A stretch of 6,656 bases of DNA from Myxococcales bacterium (GTDB lineage Bacteria; Myxococcota_A; Bradymonadia; Bradymonadales; Bradymonadaceae), in contig SKMT01000615.1 of assembly GCA_007120915.1 (NCBI GenBank), positions 1-6,656 on the forward strand, in the 5' to 3' direction. The translations under genes were made by a program, and so were the position numbers. How positions within the stretch are numbered: position 1 is the first letter of the stretch; every line of letters starts with the position of its first letter. The notes beneath the pieces were generated by a model. It saw only the letters and a list, made by a program, of their open reading frames with translations, was not told where the DNA came from and searched no databases. This document shows, piece by piece, positions 1 through 6,523 of this stretch.

Positions 1-219
1 ATCGCGCAACTCGTCGGGCCAGTCGATGCTGTAGACGTAAAACCGCTGTGGCCGATCCGGATCCACTCCCCCCCCATACACCCCGGTGAGCATCATATTC
101 GCAAACTGATCCTCCTGGGGATCGGACTCGAAATGCACCGCTCCCTGCTCATTCTCTACCTGCTCCAGCAGTGCGAATCCCACTTCCAGGTCGAGTTCGT
201 AACTGGTTCGATAGGTCAT
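1..219 (-). CDS. Hypothetical acidic protein, N-terminal part (cut by window edge)
   Basis: An open frame runs from ATG at 219 off the left edge, giving 73 residues that begin MTYRTSYELDLEVGFALLEQ and end near FYVYSIDWPDELRD. There are two consecutive ATG codons, at 222 and 219. The GGAGG at 230-226 is 3 nt from the first and 6 nt from the second, so 219 is the better start. The visible part is strongly acidic (runs such as ESDPQEDQ), with no signal peptide, membrane segment or motif that I recognise, so I give no function. The coding strand carries a run of eight G (68-75) encoding Gly49-Gly51. It lies in the same direction as the ribonuclease gene and starts about 94 bases beyond that gene's stop, with a hairpin in between. 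The frame is supported by the ribosome-binding site and by plausible amino-acid composition. Confidence 0.6.
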   Translation of the reverse strand, partial: MTYRTSYELDLEVGFALLEQVENEQGAVHFESDPQEDQFANMMLTGVYGGGVDPDRPQRFYVYSIDWPDELRD

Positions 220-225
220 CATACA

Positions 226-230
226 CCTCC
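226..230 (-). promoter_or_regulatory. Ribosome-binding site of the left-edge gene
   Basis: GGAGG on the minus strand, followed by TGT and then ATGATG. The spacing favours the second ATG (219) as the initiation codon and is the main support for this short partial gene. Confidence 0.55.
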
Positions 231-271
231 CTGTTGTCTCAGAAGCCCTAATCCCCGGTCTGTTTGTACAG

Positions 272-311
272 CACTTCACTGAAGTGGCTCGGTTTTCACA
301 CCGCTTCAGTG
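272..311 (-). repeat. Overlapping dyads downstream of the ribonuclease gene
   Basis: Two inverted repeats share an arm. One is a perfect 7+1+7 palindrome, CACTTCA-C-TGAAGTG (272-286). The other is an 8-bp stem in which 277-284 pairs with 304-311, and its loop holds a further 4-bp stem (CGGT/ACCG). Read on the minus strand, the larger hairpin begins directly after the ribonuclease stop codon (TGA at 315-313). It is followed by AAGTGCTG rather than a U-run, so it is not a standard intrinsic terminator. It could protect the mRNA 3' end, or act as a binding site ahead of the left-edge gene. The sequence does not decide between these. Confidence 0.45.
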
Positions 312-312
312 A

Positions 313-2397
313 TCACACCTGGCGCAATGACAGCACGTCGGCGCGAGGGTCGGCCCTCTCGACGACGACCTCGATTCGCTCCCCTACCGGGGCGTTGCTG
401 CGCAATGTGCACTTCGATCTATAAGCACACTCCGTGAGGAAAACAGCCGCCCGGCTACCTCGGTCGTCATAATGGTCGATCACCACCGCCTCCAACGGCT
501 CGTCACAACGGGACAGATGCTCCACTATCCAGTACCGTTCGCTGGCGCGCTGGGCCTTCGATGCCGCGTCAATTCGGCGCTGCACCCCGGCGAGCACCTC
601 CAGAATGTCATCCTGGTCATAGGGCAGAGGCTCATCGATCAGCGCTGCTTTGACCTGGCGCTGGCACACCAGGTCGGTGTAGCGGCGAATCGGACTCGAC
701 ACCTGCGCGTAGTTGCTGATGCCCAACCCGAAGTGCTCACCGGGCTGCGTGGAGGTCTCTCCCGGATTCATCCGCCACACCTGCGCGAACGTGCGGGCAA
801 TCCCCTCCGGGATCGACTCGATCTCTTCATCTACCAGCGGCTGGTCCGGCTGCGGCTGGGTCCGAAAGATCGCCGGGATCTGATGGCGGGCGCAAAACCG
901 CCCGATCATCTCGTTGTTCACAATCATCAGCTCCCCTACCAGATTCCTCGCCCGGGTGTCCGTGTCGATCACCTCCACGTCCACCTCCGGAGGATCACTG
1001 CTGTCGTCCACCTCAATGCTGATGTCGGGAAGATCGAAGTACGCCCCCGCATCTTCGGTGCGGCGGTTGTGGCATTCGTCGGCCACATATGCGAGCCGCC
1101 CCACCAGATCGGCGATCCGATCCTCGCCGGTGGACTCCAGCATCTGATCGACCTGACGGTAGCTCAGCCTGCGGTCGACCCGAATCGTCGACGCAAAGAT
1201 CTCGGTGTCTTCCACCTCCAGATCCTGGTTGAATTTCACCCAGGTCGTCACAGCCGGACGCAGCCGGTCCGGCAGCAGGCTCATCTTCTCTTCGCTCAGC
1301 CGCCGCGGAAACATCGGCACCACTCCCCTGGGCAGATACACCGAGGTACCCCGTTTCTGGGCCTCCCGGTCCAACCTGGAGCCAATCTCCACGAACGCCG
1401 ACGGATCGGTGATGTGCACCGCCAGCTCCCAGCCCCCGTCGATGGTGGGCCGACACGACAGCGCATCGTCCAGATCCCGGGAGCTCGGCGAGTCGATCGT
1501 CACCGTGGTCCACCCCGTCATATCCCGACGATACTCTTCAGGCTCCCATCGCTCGTCGGCCAACTTCTCGGCTGCCTTAACCACAGCCGGCGGCATCGTC
1601 TCGTCGATGCCCCAGCGATGTTTCGCCAGGTTGTAGTGTGGGCCCCACAGCCCGAGCGCAACCATCAGCTCAAAGGCCTTCTGGTTCATCGGCCCCCCGA
1701 ACCGCTGATCGGCGGTCTCCATCACATCGTCGAGCCACTGTTTTGCCTCGTCAGCCCGGTGATAATCATCGGACTGCGCGGCGAAATCCTGCAGCGTGTG
1801 CACCGCATTTCGAAATCCGTCATCTTCGCTCATCGCCTCGTCCACCCCGGCTCGACGATCCTCCTGGGGTAGCCCCAGAAGCTCACCGAACCGCTCGAGC
1901 ACCCGGCGGCGCCGCTTCTTCTTTTGTTGCTGCACCTCGTGTTGGCGCCGCAGCATCTCCACCTTCTTTTCGTCACGCGGCTCGAATTGATTGTCCCGGC
2001 GGCTCTTGAAGTACACCGGATGCTCCCGAAGCGCTCTAAGCATCCCCAGCACCGTCACACTGCTGTCGTCGGCAAACATCACCTCCGCCAACTCTTCTGC
2101 CCCCATCGGTGCTGAGTCGCCGCCGACGAACTCCCACAGCATCTCCAGGTCCACATCTCCCCGGCGCTGTTCCACCGTCGCATCCAGTTTGTTCAACTTA
2201 TCGCGGGCCGCCTCCGCATCGTCTGCCGGCCCCCTGCCCAGCCTGTAGCTGACCTGCTCGGGAGTAGTGCGCATCTGATCGCCGTCGGCCGTCAGCACTG
2301 CCAGTTTGCTGCCAATCGTATCGGTGACAATGGCCAGACGATGTTCATCGCCGTCGTCAAACTCGATGATGGAACCGATCTCGATTTCGATGTCCAT
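313..2397 (-). CDS. RNB-family 3'-5' exoribonuclease (RNase II/R superfamily, cyanobacterial Zam/plastid RNR1-like)
   Basis: The protein has 694 residues from ATG 2397. The family degrades RNA hydrolytically from the 3' end, releasing nucleoside monophosphates, in the cytoplasm. The order of domains is as follows. A small beta-rich domain (about 2-54, IGSIIEFDD...RLAIVTD) resembles the N-terminus of cyanobacterial RNase II. A winged-helix-like stretch (about 82-140) ends in VYFKSRRDNQFEPRD. A very basic helix (about 150-172, QQQKKKRRRR) follows. The RNB catalytic domain has the motif TIDSPSSRDLDDA, whose four Asp (302, 308, 310, 311) are the expected metal-binding residues. The signature YAQVSSPIRRYTDLV lies near 563-577, and a short S1-like end closes the protein. 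All key residues are present. An in-frame TTG at 2469 would add 24 residues, but that stretch is the upstream terminator hairpin; ATG 2397 has GGTGGGA ahead of it. The gene lies 78 bases after CoA-transferase subunit B. E. coli RNase II and RNase R differ in their N-terminal domains. Confidence 0.93.
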   Translation of the reverse strand: MDIEIEIGSIIEFDDGDEHRLAIVTDTIGSKLAVLTADGDQMRTTPEQVSYRLGRGPADDAEAARDKLNKLDATVEQRRGDVDLEMLWEFVGGDSAPMGAEELAEVMFADDSSVTVLGMLRALREHPVYFKSRRDNQFEPRDEKKVEMLRRQHEVQQQKKKRRRRVLERFGELLGLPQEDRRAGVDEAMSEDDGFRNAVHTLQDFAAQSDDYHRADEAKQWLDDVMETADQRFGGPMNQKAFELMVALGLWGPHYNLAKHRWGIDETMPPAVVKAAEKLADERWEPEEYRRDMTGWTTVTIDSPSSRDLDDALSCRPTIDGGWELAVHITDPSAFVEIGSRLDREAQKRGTSVYLPRGVVPMFPRRLSEEKMSLLPDRLRPAVTTWVKFNQDLEVEDTEIFASTIRVDRRLSYRQVDQMLESTGEDRIADLVGRLAYVADECHNRRTEDAGAYFDLPDISIEVDDSSDPPEVDVEVIDTDTRARNLVGELMIVNNEMIGRFCARHQIPAIFRTQPQPDQPLVDEEIESIPEGIARTFAQVWRMNPGETSTQPGEHFGLGISNYAQVSSPIRRYTDLVCQRQVKAALIDEPLPYDQDDILEVLAGVQRRIDAASKAQRASERYWIVEHLSRCDEPLEAVVIDHYDDRGSRAAVFLTECAYRSKCTLRSNAPVGERIEVVVERADPRADVLSLRQV

Positions 2398-2410
2398 GGA
2401 ATCCCACCGG

Positions 2411-2448
2411 AAGCAAAAGAAACAGCCGGCGCCGTCGGCGGCACCGGC
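2411..2448 (-). terminator. Rho-independent terminator after the CoA-transferase genes
   Basis: On the minus strand, a 10-bp stem (2448-2439 with 2434-2425) closes a four-base CCGA loop. It is GC-rich with a single G-U pair, and is followed directly by TGTTTCTTTTGCTT (2424-2411). The G-U position becomes a C-A mismatch on the plus strand, so the structure fits minus-strand transcription. It begins 27 bases after the subunit B stop codon, and its U-tract ends only 13 bases before the ribonuclease ATG. Confidence 0.8.
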
Positions 2449-2475
2449 CGTCGAAACAGTTGTGTCCAACAGCGC

Positions 2476-3132
2476 TCAGGTCAACGACACCGTCTTCAGA
2501 TCATCGGCGACCTCCAGGTTCGCCTCCGTCTTCTCACGCACCTCTTCGACCTCCACCCCTTCGGCGATTTCACGCAACACAAGCTGGTTGTCGCCCACGT
2601 CAAACACACCCAGATCGGTGATGATCTGATCGACGACATTAACACCGGTCAGAGGCAGCGAACATTCCTTCAGCAGCTTCGGCTTGCCCTTGATGGTGTG
2701 CGACATCAACACGATGCACCGGCGCGCTCCCGCCACCAGGTCCATCGCCCCTCCCATCCCTTTGACCATCTTCCCGGGGATCTTCCAGTTGGCGATGTCT
2801 CCGTTCTGGCTGACCTGCAACGCTCCCAGAATCGACACATCGATATGACCTCCGCGGATCATCGCGAAGCTGGTCGCACTGTTAAAAAATGCCGAGCCGG
2901 CGCGGGTGGTCACCGTCTCCTTGCCGGCGTTGATCAGATCCGGGTCCTCTTCCCCCTCCACGGGATAGGGGCCGATGCCCAGAAGACCATTCTCACTCTG
3001 GAGCACCACCTCGATACCGTCGGGGATGTAGTTGGCCACCAGCGTCGGGATGCCGATGCCGAGGTTGACGTAGGCGCCGTCGTCTAGCTCGTTGCTGGCG
3101 CGCTGGGCGAGTTGTTCTCTTGAAAGGCTCAT
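2476..3132 (-). CDS. scoB: 3-oxoacid CoA-transferase, subunit B
   Basis: This 218-residue protein is the second half of a class I CoA-transferase, which moves CoA between succinyl-CoA (or another acyl-CoA) and a short 3-keto or fatty acid in the cytosol. The signature LQSENGLLG at 44-52 holds the catalytic Glu47, which forms the glutamyl-CoA thioester in this family. TTRAGSAFF (75-83) and GGHIDVSILGALQVS (94-108) are also typical of subunit B. The length is normal for a separate B subunit. The start is supported by GAGGAG five bases before ATG 3132. It follows subunit A by 66 bases in the same direction and must be co-expressed with it. The sequence alone does not settle the substrate: acetoacetate is most likely, but AtoDA-like or 3-oxoadipate transferases have the same architecture. 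A strong terminator lies just downstream. Confidence 0.93.
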   Translation of the reverse strand: MSLSREQLAQRASNELDDGAYVNLGIGIPTLVANYIPDGIEVVLQSENGLLGIGPYPVEGEEDPDLINAGKETVTTRAGSAFFNSATSFAMIRGGHIDVSILGALQVSQNGDIANWKIPGKMVKGMGGAMDLVAGARRCIVLMSHTIKGKPKLLKECSLPLTGVNVVDQIITDLGVFDVGDNQLVLREIAEGVEVEEVREKTEANLEVADDLKTVSLT

Positions 3133-3198
3133 GGAAACTCCTCGATCTCAAATATCACGCTACGCTTCGATAACCGGAATGTCGCACCGCACCCGCTC

Positions 3199-3900
3199 TC
3201 AATCTCCGGGCTGGCGGGTGGTGCGCCGTTCGATCCATTTTTCGTAGTTCTCACCCTCCAGAATCCGCTGCACGAATACCCCGGGGGTGTGAACTTCGTC
3301 CGGATCGATCTCGCCGGGCTCCACCAGCTCTTCCACCTCCGCGATCGTCGTCTTGCCGGCCATCGCCATGATGGGATTGAAGTTGCGAGCCGTGGCGTGG
3401 AACACCAGATTCCCGTGGGTGTCGCCCTTCATCGCTTTTACGATTGCGAAGTCCGCCTCCAGCGCCTGCTCCAGCACGCAGTGCGTGCCGTCAAACTCAC
3501 GCGTCTCTTTGCCCTCGGCGACTTCCGTGCCATATCCGGTGGGCGTGTAAAACGCCGGAATTCCGGCGCCGGCGGCGCGAATCCGCTCCGCGAGCGTTCC
3601 CTGCGGATTCAACTCCACCTCCAACTCTCCGTTGAGAAACTGCTGCTCAAAGTTTTTGTTCTCGCCGACGTAGCTGGAGATCATCTTCCGAATCTGACGA
3701 TTCTGAAGCAATAGTCCCAACCCATACTCGTCGGTGCCGCAGTTGTTGGAAACCACCGTCAGATCCTCGATACCCTTGTCGGCAATAGCTTTGATCAGGT
3801 TCTCGGGATTGCCACACAGCCCGAATCCCCCGCTCATCACCGTCATGCCGTCTTCCAGGTCGAAGATGGCGTCGCTGGCCGTCTCGTAGACCTTATCCAT
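3199..3900 (-). CDS. scoA: 3-oxoacid CoA-transferase, subunit A
   Basis: This 233-residue protein is the first half of the class I CoA-transferase whose partner is encoded just downstream. The glycine-rich CoA-transferase signature, DGMTVMSGGFGLCGNPENLI, spans 17-36. It is followed by VVSNNCGTDEYGLGLLL (49-65) and by NGELEVELNPQGTLAERIRAAGAGIPAFYTPTG (90-122 or so), the typical order in SCOT-type A subunits. The length is normal. AAGGAG sits six bases before ATG 3900, the strongest ribosome-binding site in the window. Subunit A carries no catalytic Glu; the active site needs subunit B. Transcription presumably starts in the divergent region 3901-4384. A weak promoter-like pair, TTGAAC (3989-3984) and TACGTT (3967-3962) with 16-base spacing on the minus strand, is the best candidate I found. 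The physiological role (ketone-body use or short-chain acid activation) is inferred from the family. Confidence 0.93.
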   Translation of the reverse strand: MDKVYETASDAIFDLEDGMTVMSGGFGLCGNPENLIKAIADKGIEDLTVVSNNCGTDEYGLGLLLQNRQIRKMISSYVGENKNFEQQFLNGELEVELNPQGTLAERIRAAGAGIPAFYTPTGYGTEVAEGKETREFDGTHCVLEQALEADFAIVKAMKGDTHGNLVFHATARNFNPIMAMAGKTTIAEVEELVEPGEIDPDEVHTPGVFVQRILEGENYEKWIERRTTRQPGD

Positions 3901-4091
3901 CTATCACTCCTTTTGCTGTTTTTGAGTACCCATCCATCCCGCTCTTCGTTGAGCAGGCACTAACGTAGGTGATTTCTCGTGAAGTTCAACGGGGAAAGTC
4001 TCCTCCCTGCTTGCAGCGTCTTTCCAGTGGGCTACGCGGGGGTTGGTTACCGACCTACAGGCGATGCTCAACGCGGCAACGACCCTTCTGG

Positions 4092-4120
4092 TTTTCATAC
4101 TTTTTCAAGTATTCTTAAAT
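4092..4120 (+). promoter_or_regulatory. Possible sigma-70-type promoter for the transporter gene
   Basis: TTTTCA (4092-4097) and TTAAAT (4115-4120) are separated by 17 bases. Each matches the consensus hexamer at four of six positions, in the most A/T-rich part of the intergenic region. The predicted leader would be about 255 bases long and would include the hairpins at 4196-4243. The match is modest, and A/T-rich patches give such hits by chance. Confidence 0.25.
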
Positions 4121-4195
4121 TTTTCCACCTGTCGTGAAATTAGCGGCTACCGTTCTCAGTTAACGCTGCAACAGACAACGAGAGCTCACCGATTC

Positions 4196-4243
4196 GGGGG
4201 CTCTTCGTTCGTACTTTCTAGCCCCCCTCAGGCGGGGGTGGCT
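4196..4243 (+). other. Two mutually exclusive hairpins in the transporter leader
   Basis: Stem 1 pairs GGGGGCT (4196-4202) with AGCCCCC (4220-4226). Stem 2 reuses that second arm: 4220-4227 pairs with 4235-4243, with one bulged T (4239) and a short loop around TCAGGC. Because 4220-4226 is shared, only one can form at a time. Neither is followed by a U-run, so neither is a clear terminator. The arrangement resembles alternative leader folds, but I recognise no riboswitch class in it. Confidence 0.35.
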
Positions 4244-4384
4244 TCACATCGAACAGACGGCGAAGAGTTCGTCACCCCTTTTCCGCTGCGAGTCGAAATG
4301 ACCGCTGTGGTCGAGGGTGAACTCTGTCTGGCTTTCTCTTTTGCAGCAGTCGAACACCAATTTTCGCAGCAGTGGAAAACAGTC

Positions 4385-5716
4385 ATGATCCGCCGCCACT
4401 CCATCGCCCTGGCCGAACGGACCAGACGCCTTCCCGCGGGCACTGTCTCGTTGGCCGGGCTCTATTTCTTGTCGTCAGCCTCCATGTTCTTCTGGGCCTA
4501 TATGCCGCGTCAGATGACCGCCCTGGGATGGACGGGCGTCCAGATCGGGCTCTTTTTTGCCATCAAAACTCTCAGTCAGGCGGTGGCGATGCCCGCCTGG
4601 GGGCGTCTGGCCGACCGGGCCGGAGCGAATCGGTCTTATCTGTTGAAGCTGCAGTATCTCGTCGCCGCCGCAGCTATCGCCGGCCTCTCCTTTGCCACCT
4701 CCTGGGTGGTGGGGGTGATTATCGCCATTTTGATCGGGGCCACCGCCCGGTGTGCCCCACCACTGTTGGACAGTATGACCCTGGACACCGTGGGGCTGAG
4801 TCGTTTCGGGCGTATCCGGGCCTTCGGAACAGCGGGCTTCGGAATGGTTGCGTTGCTGTTCGGGCTCGTCGGCGCCTCGCTGGGCCCCGGGCTTCTTGCG
4901 ATGAGTGCTCCGTGGCTGATGATGGGACTGGCGGTGGTATCATTGCCACTGCTGCAGCAGATCTCGTCCACTGATGTCTCCCAGACTCCGGCGCGTCCCA
5001 GAACTGCTGGCCATACCCCACAGGTCCGTGTTCTTCTCTGCACCCCCATTGTGCTGGTGGTCTTTCCGGTGGCCGCGCTGTTTGCCGCTACCTTCGTTCC
5101 CTACGAGCTGTTTCTGGTCAATCTGGCCGAACAACAGGGCTTTGGCGCCTGGTTGCCCGGAGTAGCAATCTTTGTGGGCGTTGTCGGTGAAATGCTCGGC
5201 TTCCTCTTCTTTCGCCGCATCACCACCAAGATTTCGGTGGAACTGATGGTTGGAATCATCGTCGCAATCACCGCGGTGCGGTGGCTGGTGACCGGCACCA
5301 CCTCCAGTGCTGTGCTGTTCGCCGGCTTACAGATACTGCACGGATTGACCTTCGCCGCCTTCTTTATGGTCATGCTGGAAGTGATGTCCCGTCAGTGGGG
5401 AGCAAATCTGGGGGCGACACCCCAGGGGCTGTTGTATCTGTTGGTTTTCACCGCTGGAAACGGAGTAGGGACCCTGGTCGCCGGTATCCTCTACGATCTG
5501 GGCGGGGCAGTCACACTGTTTCACTACGCCGGCATCGGCGCCTTTGTGCTCCTTCCCGCGTTGGTGATGGCAATCCGCTTCGCCCGCAAGCATGGTGTAC
5601 AAATGCGCCCGGCACGCCCACGCCTCGTACAACATCGGCTGGAACCCGCAATCACAGTCGCTCTCAGTTCTTTGCCCGGCTTCAACGACCGCGCCATCCA
5701 CAGCGATAAGCGGTGA
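4385..5716 (+). CDS. Major facilitator superfamily transporter (MFS_1_like, LacY/HcaT-type)
   Basis: A 443-residue inner-membrane protein with about 12 hydrophobic segments: roughly 18-40, 50-68, 86-105, 106-123, 146-168, 170-192, 216-236, 257-276, 286-304, 308-332, 346-370 and 376-400. The loop after TM2 has GRLADRAGANR (73-83), the MFS motif A. Between TM4 and TM5, DSMTLDTVGLSRFGRIRAFGTAGFG (129-153) resembles the region D...L....GR.R.WGS.GF of sugar/proton and phenylpropionate-type symporters. A polar loop (193-214) separates the two six-helix halves, and a basic tail follows TM12. The substrate cannot be read from sequence. ATG 4385 was chosen because TM1 then begins near residue 18. The ribosome-binding site is weak (GTGGA), unlike the other genes here, and ATG 4298 in the same frame is an alternative. 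The gene is divergent from the CoA-transferase genes and might import an organic acid for them, but that is speculation from position only. Confidence 0.85.
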   Translation: MIRRHSIALAERTRRLPAGTVSLAGLYFLSSASMFFWAYMPRQMTALGWTGVQIGLFFAIKTLSQAVAMPAWGRLADRAGANRSYLLKLQYLVAAAAIAGLSFATSWVVGVIIAILIGATARCAPPLLDSMTLDTVGLSRFGRIRAFGTAGFGMVALLFGLVGASLGPGLLAMSAPWLMMGLAVVSLPLLQQISSTDVSQTPARPRTAGHTPQVRVLLCTPIVLVVFPVAALFAATFVPYELFLVNLAEQQGFGAWLPGVAIFVGVVGEMLGFLFFRRITTKISVELMVGIIVAITAVRWLVTGTTSSAVLFAGLQILHGLTFAAFFMVMLEVMSRQWGANLGATPQGLLYLLVFTAGNGVGTLVAGILYDLGGAVTLFHYAGIGAFVLLPALVMAIRFARKHGVQMRPARPRLVQHRLEPAITVALSSLPGFNDRAIHSDKR

Positions 5717-5725
5717 CACTACATC

Positions 5726-5777
5726 GCCCCTTGGGTTGTCCCCCCGCCACCGGTGCCCAATTTGTAAGGGGCCGGTG
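5726..5777. repeat. Inverted repeats between the transporter and acyltransferase genes
   Basis: GCCCCTT (5726-5732) can pair with AAGGGGC (5766-5772). Competing with this, CACCGG (5748-5753) can pair with CCGGTG (5772-5777), and TTGGG (5731-5735) with CCCAA (5756-5760). No U-run follows, so I do not call a terminator. The 132 bases from 5717 to 5848 otherwise hold only the ribosome-binding site of the next gene. Confidence 0.3.
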
Positions 5778-5848
5778 TAGGTATCGACAATCACCGGCGT
5801 CCTCACATCAGTTCGATTCAACCTCACAACCAGCGGGAGGGAACAATT

Positions 5849-6523
5849 ATGACCGAAACGTTTATCGTCGGTGTTGGTGGACTTGGCCGAGAAGTGCTCT
5901 GGCTTCTCAGAGAACTGAATCAACAGGGTGAAGGCTACGACATCCAGGGGTTTGTCGATGACGATGAACGCCTGCATGGCCAGACCATCTGCGGCATACC
6001 AGTGCTCGGCTCACTCGATCTGCTCGAATCCCATCCCGAAGCCAATGCGGTGCTTGGTGTGGGGCTTCCCGAGGTCAAACAAAAGATCCTGACCCGCCTC
6101 ATCGATCTGCCGCTGAACTGGCCCACTCTCGTCGCCCCCGACGTGCAGTGCTCCGGCTACGTCGAGATCGGCCAGGGCGCCATCGTATGCTCCGGAAACA
6201 TCCTGACCACTCAGGTCGACATCGGCGCTTTCTCTCTGATCAATCTCGACTGCACCATCGGCCATGATGTCATTCTTGGAGCCGGCACCACCCTCTCGCC
6301 CGGTGTACATCTGTCGGGACAGGTGTCGGTAGGCTCCTTCTGCAACATCGGCACCGGAGCGGTGGCGATTCCCGACATCGACATCGGCGAACACTCCGTG
6401 GTGGGCGCCGCAGCGGTGGTCATCGACGATCTGGCTCCCGGGTCCACTGCCGTTGGTAACCCCGCAAAAGTGATCAAACAACGCGAAGTACCGGGCCCCG
6501 ATGTCAGCCCCCGCGTTCAATAG
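5849..6523 (+). CDS. NeuD/PglD-family sugar O-acyltransferase
   Basis: This 224-residue protein has the two-domain layout of the family that transfers acetyl groups (acetyl-CoA donor) to sugars such as sialic acid or UDP-aminosugars. The N-terminal Rossmann-like PglD_N domain has VGVGGLGRE (7-15) and GFVDDD (34-39). From about residue 98 on, hexapeptide repeats ([IV]-G-x4) build a left-handed beta-helix trimer. TIGHDV (136-141) carries His139, which lines up with the catalytic base of this family, and GNPAKVI (203-209) closes the helix. The length is normal. GGGAGGG lies seven bases before ATG 5849, a strong ribosome-binding site. No other sugar-biosynthesis or polysaccharide gene is visible nearby, so the substrate is unknown. 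Its right neighbour is an rRNA operon facing it, and its stop codon lies about 60 bases from the 5S 3' end. Confidence 0.9.
   Translation: MTETFIVGVGGLGREVLWLLRELNQQGEGYDIQGFVDDDERLHGQTICGIPVLGSLDLLESHPEANAVLGVGLPEVKQKILTRLIDLPLNWPTLVAPDVQCSGYVEIGQGAIVCSGNILTTQVDIGAFSLINLDCTIGHDVILGAGTTLSPGVHLSGQVSVGSFCNIGTGAVAIPDIDIGEHSVVGAAAVVIDDLAPGSTAVGNPAKVIKQREVPGPDVSPRVQ

Larger units (their letters stand above)
3901..4384. other. Divergent intergenic region between scoA and the transporter gene
   Basis: These 484 bases carry no gene I can support. They hold the scoA ribosome-binding site, an A/T-rich patch at about 4089-4127 that stands out from the GC-rich surroundings, and a small palindrome ATACT-N6-AGTAT (4097-4112) inside that patch. 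They also hold competing GC-rich hairpins at 4196-4243. The transporter reading frame stays open upstream of its ATG as far as 4043. The peptide from that stretch does not look like protein, so I treat it as an untranslated leader. A 64-codon frame on the minus strand (4098-3904) ends just before scoA and has no convincing features. Confidence 0.6.

Noticed and set aside
472..1872. 466-codon open frame on the plus strand opposite the ribonuclease gene
   Set aside because: It lies fully antisense to a gene with clear catalytic motifs, and its product is a His/Arg/Pro-rich composition with no motif, as expected from a GC-rich shadow frame.
2341..3087. 248-codon open frame on the plus strand opposite scoB
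   Set aside because: It is antisense to a confirmed CoA-transferase gene and reads through the terminator hairpin; no domain is visible.
541..3108. 15-base direct repeat GCTGGCGCGCTGGGC at 541-555 and 3094-3108
   Set aside because: Both copies encode the peptide AQRAS in unrelated helices of the ribonuclease and scoB, so shared codon use and chance explain them; no repeat family is implied.
3904..4098. 64-codon minus-strand frame ending just before scoA (possible leader peptide)
   Set aside because: It has no proper ribosome-binding site, no recognisable motif and no run of regulatory codons; the position alone is not enough.
4043..4384. N-terminal extension of the transporter from TTG 4043, with a hydrophobic stretch near its start
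   Set aside because: The hydrophobic residues come from the A/T-rich patch, the rest has no protein-like pattern, and homologous transporters begin close to TM1 as ATG 4385 does.
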